A stretch of 64,000 nt of DNA from Dyadobacter sp. 50-39. GTDB lineage: Bacteria > Bacteroidota > Bacteroidia > Cytophagales > Spirosomataceae. The position numbers and the translations under genes were made by a program. Shown here piece after piece: positions 56,720-64,000 of the stretch. The stretch spans positions 372,001 through 436,000 of the forward strand of contig MKSR01000019.1 of the NCBI GenBank assembly GCA_001898145.1. Direction: 5' to 3'. Under the pieces are notes generated by a model. The model did not search any database. It worked only from the letters and a program-made list of their open reading frames with translations, and had not been told where the DNA came from. Position 1 is the stretch's first letter. The number at the start of each line of letters is the position of its first letter.

Positions 56720-59473
56720 CTACTCCTTCGTCACGACATTATCCAGATTCAACAGCACGTTCGCCGAAACCGTCAGCGCTGCCAATTCCGGGGATTTTTC
56801 TTTCCCATACACCAAAATACTGTCCACTTCGGAAGGCTTCTGCCTGTATTCGCTGAGCGCGTCTTTGTATACTTTCATGAGCACATTCAAGCTCTTTTGC
56901 TCGATCGGCTTGAATGTGAGCAGCCGATACCCTTCTTTGAGCTGCTGTTCCGGCGTTTTACCGCGGGTCTGCATTTTGGAAGCCAGTTTTTCGGCGGCTT
57001 CCAGGTATACCGGGTCGTTCAGGGTCACCAATGCTTGTAGCGGCGTGTTGGTAATGATTCTTCTCGACTGACAAAACTCTCTGCTTGGCGCATCGAATGT
57101 GGTCATGGAAGGATACGGAGCCGTTCTTTTCCAATAAGTATACACTCCCCGGCGGTATTTGTCCTCTCCGGCGCTCACTACCCAGCTTTCTCCGCTGTAC
57201 GGCGACTGCCAGATTTTGTCGGGCTGCGGCGGCATTACGCTTGGGCCATACATTTTGTTGGAAATCAGTCCGCTGCATGCGAGCGCCTGGTCGCGTACCT
57301 GCTCGGCGCTCAGGCGTACACGCGGCCCGCGGGAGAGCCATACGTTGTAGGGATCCTTTTCCTTCCGGTGTTCATCCGAGCGGGAGTCCTGCCGGTAAGT
57401 GGCCGACATGACGATGGTTTTCAGCAACTTTTTCACGCTCCATTGATAATCTTCCATAAACGAAACCGCCAGCCAGTCGAGCAGTTCGGGGTGGGACGGT
57501 TCGGCCCCCTGTGAACCGAAATCTTCGACCGTTTCCACAATACCTCTTCCAAACAGCTGCTCCCAGAAACGGTTCACAATCACCCGGCCCGTCAATGCAT
57601 TATCGCGGCTTACGATCCATTTGGCAAGGCCGAGGCGGTCGCGGGAGGCGTCTTTCGGCATCGGTGCGAGGAGTTTGGGCACGTCGGGCTTCACTTCCGG
57701 GCCTTTCACCATCCAGTTACCACGCACAAATACATTGGTTTTCCGGGCAAAATCGCCTTTTCCCTCCCAAAGTACCGGCATACTTTCCGTCGGGCGCGTC
57801 AATGCGGTGGCATAGTCGGAGACGATCTGCTCATAACCCGGCTGACCCGCACCCGGCAGTGCTTTCTGAAATGCCGCCCAGGTAATGCGCACCCACTCTT
57901 CGGGGGCTTTGGGGCTGTGTAATGATAGGTAAATGTCATGTTTTCCGCTGGTCTTGGTAATCGGCGCCACGATTACTGTATCGCGCATCGGCACCTTGAT
58001 CGTCGAAAGAACGGGGCCATCCAGCTTGTCCAAATGCAAAGTCAAAACGGCATTTTCCGCCCTTGTACCGATATTCATCAGCACATTGTCGGCACCGGTG
58101 AGGTTCACCTGCGGAATGCGGGCATTGCCCTTGTCTTTTACCCCATAATAGGAAATCACGAGTACCGTAGACTGATCCCCTTTCACAAAGTTGTGCGCAT
58201 TGATCTTCGGCTCCACCACTTTCATGAACTGCGTTTTGGCTTCCAGCTCCGCCGGGGCATACTTTTTCACCCAATCCTTCACCCGCTCTACACGGACGGA
58301 GTCCTCGCCCTTATAGAACCGCAGTTTTGGCCATTCGTCCCACACATCCTCGTCACGCGAGTTGTTGAAGAATGCGGCATACTTATAATATTCATCGTGC
58401 GGAATGGGGTCGTACGGATGGCTGTGGCATTGAATGCAGGCAAATGTAGTCCCCTGCCAAACCTCCCAGGTTGTATTCACCCGGTCGATCAGAGCGGCGG
58501 TACGAAACTCTTCGTCATCGGTGCCACCCTCATTATTGGTCATGGTATTGCGGTGAAAACCAGTGGCTATCACATTTTGCTCCACAGGAAAGCCGTCTTT
58601 CTTTTCGGGCAGGAGGTCGCCTGCAAGCTGTTCGATCGTGAAGCGGTCGAAAGGCTTGTCTTCATTGAAAGACTTCACCACATAGTCGCGGTAGCGCCAC
58701 ATGGTACGCCCGCCGTCGCTTTCATACCCTTTGGTATCGGCATAGCGGGCAAGGTCCATCCACATCGACGTCCATTTTTCCCCATAAGCAGGAGATTTCA
58801 ACAACTTGTCCACCACCTTTTCGTAGGCGTCGGGTGATTTGTCGTTCTCAAAATCCTGTACTTCCTTTTCGGTCGGGGGCAGTCCGGTAATATCCAGGCT
58901 CACGCGCCGGAGCAATGTGGCACGATCTGCCTCCGGGGAAGTTTTCAGTCCTTCATCTTTGAGTTTTTTAGCCACGAAATGGTCGATTTCATTCCGGGCC
59001 CAGGCCTTATCTCCCGTATTCAGCAGGCCGAACAGGTTGGAAAACCCGTTCAGGGACGGCACGTCGGGCCTTTCTATTTTTTTATAAGCCCAATGCGTTT
59101 CCCATTCGGCCCCCTCGTTGATCCAGTCTTTCAGAATACCTATTTCTTTCTCATTGAGCGGCGTACCGTTCTTGGGCATCTTTTCATCCGGATCGTCCGT
59201 CAGAATGCGACGGATCATTTCGCTGGCATCGGCATCGCCGCGCACCACCGGTATCTTGCCCGATTTGCCCGGTTCCAGCATTTCGTGCTCGAAAAGGAAG
59301 CTCACGTCGCCAGCCTTTTTTACGCCGCCGTGACAGCCCATGCAATGCTTGTTGAGGATCGGCTTCACGTCGGCATTGTAATCCACCTTCTTACCCCACG
59401 GGACGCCGGCAAAGGAAAAATACATTACCGGCACTGCCACTACCACTAAGCCGATCAAAAATCTGGTCTGCAT
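56720..59473 (-). CDS. PSD1/planctomycete cytochrome C protein (DUF1549-DUF1553)
   Basis: 917 residues. Signal peptide or membrane anchor at the N-terminus (LIGLVVVAVPVMYFSFA). A cytochrome-like domain follows (ILNKHCMGCHGGVKKAGDVS, about 35-55; PDEKMPKNGTPLNEKEIGIL). DUF1549 covers about 150-350 (DITGLPPTEKEVQDFENDKS, MWMDLARYADTKGYESDGGR, IQCHSHPYDPIPHDEYYKY with a second CXXCH-like motif, IQCHSH). DUF1553 is at about 620-890 (RVIVNRFWEQLFGRGIVETV). The enzyme type is unknown, but it recurs in planctomycete and verrucomicrobial polysaccharide loci. It follows susD. Confidence 0.88.
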   Translation of the reverse strand: MQTRFLIGLVVVAVPVMYFSFAGVPWGKKVDYNADVKPILNKHCMGCHGGVKKAGDVSFLFEHEMLEPGKSGKIPVVRGDADASEMIRRILTDDPDEKMPKNGTPLNEKEIGILKDWINEGAEWETHWAYKKIERPDVPSLNGFSNLFGLLNTGDKAWARNEIDHFVAKKLKDEGLKTSPEADRATLLRRVSLDITGLPPTEKEVQDFENDKSPDAYEKVVDKLLKSPAYGEKWTSMWMDLARYADTKGYESDGGRTMWRYRDYVVKSFNEDKPFDRFTIEQLAGDLLPEKKDGFPVEQNVIATGFHRNTMTNNEGGTDDEEFRTAALIDRVNTTWEVWQGTTFACIQCHSHPYDPIPHDEYYKYAAFFNNSRDEDVWDEWPKLRFYKGEDSVRVERVKDWVKKYAPAELEAKTQFMKVVEPKINAHNFVKGDQSTVLVISYYGVKDKGNARIPQVNLTGADNVLMNIGTRAENAVLTLHLDKLDGPVLSTIKVPMRDTVIVAPITKTSGKHDIYLSLHSPKAPEEWVRITWAAFQKALPGAGQPGYEQIVSDYATALTRPTESMPVLWEGKGDFARKTNVFVRGNWMVKGPEVKPDVPKLLAPMPKDASRDRLGLAKWIVSRDNALTGRVIVNRFWEQLFGRGIVETVEDFGSQGAEPSHPELLDWLAVSFMEDYQWSVKKLLKTIVMSATYRQDSRSDEHRKEKDPYNVWLSRGPRVRLSAEQVRDQALACSGLISNKMYGPSVMPPQPDKIWQSPYSGESWVVSAGEDKYRRGVYTYWKRTAPYPSMTTFDAPSREFCQSRRIITNTPLQALVTLNDPVYLEAAEKLASKMQTRGKTPEQQLKEGYRLLTFKPIEQKSLNVLMKVYKDALSEYRQKPSEVDSILVYGKEKSPELAALTVSANVLLNLDNVVTKE

Positions 59474-59528
59474 TGGTTTTATATTAAAATATTAATGCTT
59501 CAAAACTTAACAAGATAGGCTAATGCGA

Positions 59529-59644
59529 CCTCCGTCTACCCCGGCTATTGAATCAGCGGTTAATTTGACTTAGCCTGCTGTTCTCACAGTGAAAAGACTC
59601 AATTTAACCAAAATTACCCAACAGCTCATCGTTGTAGACGGAGG
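59529..59644. repeat. Inverted repeat flanking the susD 3' end gap
   Basis: CCTCCGTCTAC (59529-59539) and its inverse GTAGACGGAGG (59634-59644) enclose 94 bases between the susD stop and the DUF1553 gene. No gene lies inside. It may form a long-loop hairpin. Confidence 0.4.
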
Positions 59645-59654
59645 CGCACTCAAC

Positions 59655-61223
59655 TTATTGCCAAATGGCGTTCTGCTTTACATTCGGGTTACCCAACAGC
59701 TCTTTTTGCGGCAATGGGAGCACATAATCCCGTTCTTTGGGAGCACGATCGAGCTTGTATTTCTCGGCAAAGTGCTTGATCTCCTTTCCCAGGTAATCCA
59801 CCGGCCCGCCCAGTTTACTTTTCCGGCGCAACTCGGGGTACATGACCTGTTCAAATACAAACTCCTGCATGCGCTCGTGAATGATCGCGTCGCGCAGGGT
59901 CGCTTGCGTCAGTCCTTTCAATGGTGCCAGGCCGGCGCGGGCACGTACCTTGTTGATCGACGCGTAGGCATCGCCCTGGCCGCTCTCGTTACAGGCTTCC
60001 GAATGCCCCAGCAGAATGTCGGCCAGGCGGATATAAATTGTGTTTTTCTCGGTAGCTGCATTGCTCTTGTCCAGCTCGACGATCTTCGCCGCCCACGCTT
60101 TTCCGAAAATCATCTGCGCCGGATCGTTCGGATTAGCATCCGACTTCACCACCCCGCCGAAGCGCGAAAGGTTATAATCTGCCTTTTCGCTCCAATGCAC
60201 GATCGGATAAGCACCGTTGATTTTTCCGAAACGGCCCGTCGGGTAGCTTTCGATGAAGGTTCCGGCAATGCGCTTGTCTTTCGGATCATAGCTGGCCCGG
60301 AATTCCTGCGTGGCACTAATCCAGCTCCATCCCGACCCGCCCAGTTCACTCGGAAAGTCCTCGGGATTGAAGTGCATCGAATGCACATTGAACTCGTTCG
60401 GGTTGGCCGAGGCCGAAACCTGGGCTTCGAAAATACGCTCGCCCTGGTTTTCGTGGCTAAGGTCAAAATTGTGGGAGAAATCAGCAAACAGCGTAATGCC
60501 GCTGTTATTGATGATATCCTCGCCCGTCGCCTTCGCTTCGGCCCATTTTTCGTCCCAAAGCTGCGTTTTCATCAGAATCGATTTTGCGGCCCATTTCGTA
60601 GCCCTGCCAATATCCGAACCGGTGTAGCTCGCAGGAAGTAAATCCGCTGCGGCTTTGGTATCCGCATAGATCTGCTCGATCACCGCCGCCTTACCACCGG
60701 TATTGGAGGGTAATTCTGAAATGTTTTGCGTTGATTTCGTTGTCAGCGGCACGTTATCAAAGTAGCTCAGCAGGCTGTAATAATAGAATGCACGCAGAAA
60801 CAGCGCTTCTCCCTTTACGCGTTTGATCAGTGCTTCGTTGGACGGATCTTTCATGGCATCGGCTGTTTCGATGATCGCATTAGCCCGGTTGATGGAACGG
60901 TAGCAGATACCCCAGTAAGCCTCGATATACTCGTCGGCCGGGTTCACATTGCCCAGGTTATATTGCAGTGGCCCTTTCTCCCATCCTACCTGGTAACCTG
61001 TCAGACATTCAAATACATAACGATCGTAGAAGTAGCCCGAGTATTGCGAGTTAAGATCGTCGTACACCGCATTCACGCCGAGCACGAGCTCTGCTGCCGT
61101 CTTATAGAAGGTATCGGGATTGATAAAGTCGGGCTTTTCCTTCAAATCCGAGCAACCTGTCACCGCGAAAAATAAAGCCGAAAGGCCCGTCAATCTGATT
61201 TTATATAAAAATGACTTTTTCAT
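59655..61223 (-). CDS. RagB/SusD-family nutrient-binding lipoprotein
   Basis: 522 residues. Lipobox TGC at residues 22-24 (LSALFFAVTGCSD) anchors it to the outer membrane. SusD TPR-like features: NPDTFYKTAAELVLGVNAVY, YWGICYRSINRANAIIETAD (about 100), GEALFLRAFYYYSLLSYFDN (about 130) and INKVRARAGLAPL near the C-terminus. It caps the SusC channel and binds glycans. It starts 25 bases after susC, forming the expected pair. Confidence 0.94.
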   Translation of the reverse strand: MKKSFLYKIRLTGLSALFFAVTGCSDLKEKPDFINPDTFYKTAAELVLGVNAVYDDLNSQYSGYFYDRYVFECLTGYQVGWEKGPLQYNLGNVNPADEYIEAYWGICYRSINRANAIIETADAMKDPSNEALIKRVKGEALFLRAFYYYSLLSYFDNVPLTTKSTQNISELPSNTGGKAAVIEQIYADTKAAADLLPASYTGSDIGRATKWAAKSILMKTQLWDEKWAEAKATGEDIINNSGITLFADFSHNFDLSHENQGERIFEAQVSASANPNEFNVHSMHFNPEDFPSELGGSGWSWISATQEFRASYDPKDKRIAGTFIESYPTGRFGKINGAYPIVHWSEKADYNLSRFGGVVKSDANPNDPAQMIFGKAWAAKIVELDKSNAATEKNTIYIRLADILLGHSEACNESGQGDAYASINKVRARAGLAPLKGLTQATLRDAIIHERMQEFVFEQVMYPELRRKSKLGGPVDYLGKEIKHFAEKYKLDRAPKERDYVLPLPQKELLGNPNVKQNAIWQ

Positions 61224-61248
61224 ACAAGCTGATTTTCAATTTGGATTA

Positions 61249-64000
61249 TTAGATACCAAGATTAACACCGACTGTGAACATGCGCGACCGTGGATAGGCA
61301 TCATAGTCATCGCCGCGGTTGAGGTTGTTCTGGCCCTGGTTGTTCACTTCCGGGTCGAAGCCCTTGTACTTGGTGATCAGGAAGAGGTTTTGCCCGCTCA
61401 CGTACACGCGTGCATTGCGGATGTAGGCGCTCTTGATCGGGAGCGTGTATCCGAGCGAGAGGTTCTGCAGGCGCACAAACGAGCCGTCCTGGATGAAGAA
61501 TGACGACCGGCGGAAAGAAATGAAATCGCGGCGGCCATCGATTACCGGGCGGGAAGCATTCGGATTTTCCGGTGTCCAGGAGTCGGTCAGGATGTTGGCG
61601 ATCTGGTTGATTTTCTGCACGCCATCGCCCATTTCGGATTGCTGGAGGTTGCGGATCTTGTTGCCATGTACGCCACGGAAGAATACGCCAAGGTCAAAGC
61701 CCTTGTATTTCAGACTAGTATTGAAACCCCAGGTCAATTTCGGGTTCGGGTCGCCGATAATCTTGAAATCGTCGGTGGTATATTTCCCGTCGCCATTCAC
61801 ATCCTCATACTTGGGATAGCCAGCCCTTGCCGAATAGCTTTTCCCTTCCTCGTCGGATTGGAACAGACCCACGTAATTGTATCCGCTCCAGACGCCGATC
61901 GGGTTGCCGGCTTGTACCCAGCTTCCGAGCACACCGAGGTGACCGCTCGTGCTATTGGAGAAGAATGGCGTGCTTTTGCCCAGATCCAGGATCTTATTGC
62001 GAAGTACCGACACGTTACCGCTCACATCCCAGGTTAATGAGCTGTTGCTGATCAGCTTATAGTTCGCAGAAAATTCGAGCCCCTTATTGCTGAGCGAGCC
62101 TGAGTTCAGCATGATGGTGCTGAAACCGGTACTTTGCGGGATCGAAACATCGAGCAGCAGGTCGGTCGTTTTGTTTTTGAATGCGTCGATAGTAAGGCTG
62201 AGCCGGTTGTTCAGTAATGCAAAATCGAGACCGACGTTGAGCATCGAAGTGCTTTCCCATTTCAAATCCGAATTTGGAATACGGTTCGGGGCGTACCCTG
62301 AAACGAGTGCAGGCACTCCGCCGAAAACGTAATTGTAAGGTATCAGCCCAGCTACCGAACGGTACACCGGAATTTGCGAGTTACCGGTAAGCCCGTAGCT
62401 CGCACGGATCTTGAAATCATCGAAAACCTTAGCTAACCCCGAATTTTTGAAAAATTCCTCATTCACAACACGCCAGCCGATCGCCGCCGATGGGAAAGTA
62501 GCCCATTTGTTATTAGGCCCGAATTTCGACGAACCATCGCGACGAAGCGTCACGGTCAGCAGGTAGCGGTCTTTCAGATTGTAATTGATCCGCCCCAGCA
62601 TCGACATCAGCTCCCATTCCACACGCCCCGAAGTCGGTACCAGCGGCCGGCTACCATTTTGCATATTCACCGCGTCGATATCGTCGGACGGCAATCCGCG
62701 CGTTGCATTCGATTCGAAATAATTGATTTCCTTTTGATAAGTGTAGCCAAGTGTAACGTCGAGGTAATGCCCTTTGGCAATCTCTTTATTGTATGTTAAA
62801 ATATTCTCATTCAGAATGTTATTGGAATTGCGGTTCGCTTTCTGCAACTCGCGGCCATTCTGGCGGCCGAGGTAGGTGAAGTTGTTGTAAAAGGTTGTGC
62901 GACGTGCATTCACAATATCGAGCCCGAGGCTGGTCCGGAATTTCAGGCCTTCCAGGATGTTCACATTCAGCGCCGTCGTACCAAAAAGGCGGTTCGTAAA
63001 ATCCTTATCATAACCTTCTGTGGCTTCGGCCAGTGGGTTGGTCATGAAACGCTGATCGTAACTCGCATACTGGTATGCGCCGTTCTGATCGTAAACCGGG
63101 CCGGTAGGGTCAAGGCCCAATGCCGTGATGACAATCCCACCGGGACCGCCGCGATCGGTAGGCACATTACTGCTTCCCGAGCGGTTGAACGACCAGCTAT
63201 TGGAAAGCGTAGCCTTGCCTTTGAGAAAATCATTGTCGAGGTTCATCCGGAAACCATAGCGGTTGAAATCCGTATTCCTGATTATCCCTTTGTTATTCAA
63301 ATAATTACCCACAAATGCATAGCGCATACCCTTGTTGCCGCCGGTGAATGAAAGCTGGTGGTTGGAAAGCCCGCCTGTGCGTGAAATGACGTCCCACCAA
63401 TCGGTACCCTTGCCGATTTGCGCGATCTGCGCGTCGGTATAACGCGGATTTCCGCCCTGGCTTCGTTCGAGCATATTAATGTAACGGGCATAGTCAGCGC
63501 CATTCAATACATCCACCTCTCGGGCAATGGTCTGGAACGAATAGGAACCGTCGTAGTCGACCCGGCTCTGGCCTTCTTTTCCGCGTTTCGTGGTGATCAG
63601 GATCACGCCATTTGCACCGCGGGAACCATAAATGGACGTCGCAGAGGCATCTTTGAGTATTTCAATGGATTCGATTTCGTTCGGGTTGATGGTCGCCATC
63701 GCATTGGTAGGCTGGCGGTTGCCGCTGGTACCCAATGCGCCGTTATCCGGATAAATTGGAAAGCCGTCGATCACGTAAAGTGGCTCGCTGCCGCTATTGA
63801 TGGAGTTCGCACCGCGTACGCGGATGGAAATACCGCCGCCCGGCGCACCCGAGGTTTGCGTTACCTGTACGCCCGGTGCCCGTGACTGGATCGCCTGGTC
63901 CACCGATGTTACCGGCATTTCGCGGATCGCATCACCTTTAATGCTCGCCACAGAACCGGTCAGATCGCTTTTACGAACCGAGCCGTAGCCGACTACCACC
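61249..64000 (-). CDS. SusC/RagA-family TonB-linked transporter (5' end outside the window)
   Basis: At least 916 residues are visible; the gene continues beyond the window edge, so the signal peptide, carboxypeptidase-like domain and TonB box may be missing. It begins at VVVGYGSVRKSDLTGSVASI, the conserved SusC linker, followed by the plug domain (IRVRGANSINSGSEPLYVID) and a 22-strand-type barrel ending MFTVGVNLGI. It imports oligosaccharides with SusD and TonB. The terminal barrel and susD behind it are intact. The downstream genes suggest the substrate is a plant or algal glycan containing rhamnose (inference). Confidence 0.95.
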   Translation of the reverse strand, partial: VVVGYGSVRKSDLTGSVASIKGDAIREMPVTSVDQAIQSRAPGVQVTQTSGAPGGGISIRVRGANSINSGSEPLYVIDGFPIYPDNGALGTSGNRQPTNAMATINPNEIESIEILKDASATSIYGSRGANGVILITTKRGKEGQSRVDYDGSYSFQTIAREVDVLNGADYARYINMLERSQGGNPRYTDAQIAQIGKGTDWWDVISRTGGLSNHQLSFTGGNKGMRYAFVGNYLNNKGIIRNTDFNRYGFRMNLDNDFLKGKATLSNSWSFNRSGSSNVPTDRGGPGGIVITALGLDPTGPVYDQNGAYQYASYDQRFMTNPLAEATEGYDKDFTNRLFGTTALNVNILEGLKFRTSLGLDIVNARRTTFYNNFTYLGRQNGRELQKANRNSNNILNENILTYNKEIAKGHYLDVTLGYTYQKEINYFESNATRGLPSDDIDAVNMQNGSRPLVPTSGRVEWELMSMLGRINYNLKDRYLLTVTLRRDGSSKFGPNNKWATFPSAAIGWRVVNEEFFKNSGLAKVFDDFKIRASYGLTGNSQIPVYRSVAGLIPYNYVFGGVPALVSGYAPNRIPNSDLKWESTSMLNVGLDFALLNNRLSLTIDAFKNKTTDLLLDVSIPQSTGFSTIMLNSGSLSNKGLEFSANYKLISNSSLTWDVSGNVSVLRNKILDLGKSTPFFSNSTSGHLGVLGSWVQAGNPIGVWSGYNYVGLFQSDEEGKSYSARAGYPKYEDVNGDGKYTTDDFKIIGDPNPKLTWGFNTSLKYKGFDLGVFFRGVHGNKIRNLQQSEMGDGVQKINQIANILTDSWTPENPNASRPVIDGRRDFISFRRSSFFIQDGSFVRLQNLSLGYTLPIKSAYIRNARVYVSGQNLFLITKYKGFDPEVNNQGQNNLNRGDDYDAYPRSRMFTVGVNLGI

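Overview
The window looks like a chromosome segment of a Bacteroidota species, most likely Cytophagales/Spirosomaceae and Dyadobacter-like (inferred from gene content, not searched). The lineage is supported by a SusC/SusD pair, a PorP/SprF protein beside a gliding-motility type B C-terminal domain protein, a GldJ lipoprotein, TonB-family proteins with signal peptides, and promoter-like elements of the TTTG / TAnnTTTG type. Coding density is high. No rRNA, tRNA, CRISPR array or insertion sequence was recognised, and no stretch longer than about 300 bases lacks a gene.

Layout. 1-19.3 kb is mostly housekeeping and envelope genes: an OmpR-type response regulator, hemB, a secreted M28 peptidase, a DPP-IV-type S9 peptidase coupled to a small secreted protein, an SPFH membrane protein with a ribbon-helix-helix partner, a double-domain TonB protein, an LpxH-like phosphoesterase with a glycosyltransferase, a three-gene surface operon with an LVIVD lipoprotein, a lipoprotein serpin, an ECF sigma factor overlapping a membrane-anchored beta-barrel protein, a free-methionine sulfoxide reductase and purU. 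19.4-35.1 kb is a branched-chain amino acid supercluster on the minus strand: leuC, a four-helix-bundle gene, leuD, a citramalate/isopropylmalate synthase, leuB and leuA, then a small island with two toxin-antitoxin modules around an AraC regulator, then ilvD-ilvB-ilvN-ilvC-ilvA. 35.2-51.5 kb holds murQ, an MDR oxidoreductase, a NIPSNAP protein, type IX secretion genes, ruvB, a Nudix hydrolase, dihydroorotase, comF, gldJ, mfd and pnuC. 51.6-64 kb is a barstar gene and then a minus-strand sugar-utilisation locus: SusC (cut by the window edge), SusD, a DUF1549/DUF1553 cytochrome protein, a DUF1501 protein, rhamnose mutarotase, a membrane cytochrome with leucine-rich repeats and a TIM-barrel isomerase.

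Most notable: two textbook ribosome-mediated attenuators can be read directly. Upstream of ilvD is a 15-residue leader, MKLTLIVPVLLIVTQ. Upstream of leuA is MSQQDNLILNLQQLP. Each is followed by mutually exclusive pre-terminator, antiterminator and terminator pairings. Both have a plausible Bacteroidota promoter and the same CAGCGAAATTTCGC palindrome exactly 19 nt after the -7 element, which suggests one shared regulatory unit controls Ile/Val and Leu synthesis. In addition, the gene between leuC and leuD encodes a four-helix-bundle protein bracketed by inverted arrays of a degenerate heptamer, GCCGAYN. The same arrays occur without cargo between the next two genes, and once upstream of hemB, suggesting a mobile or formerly mobile repeat-flanked element.
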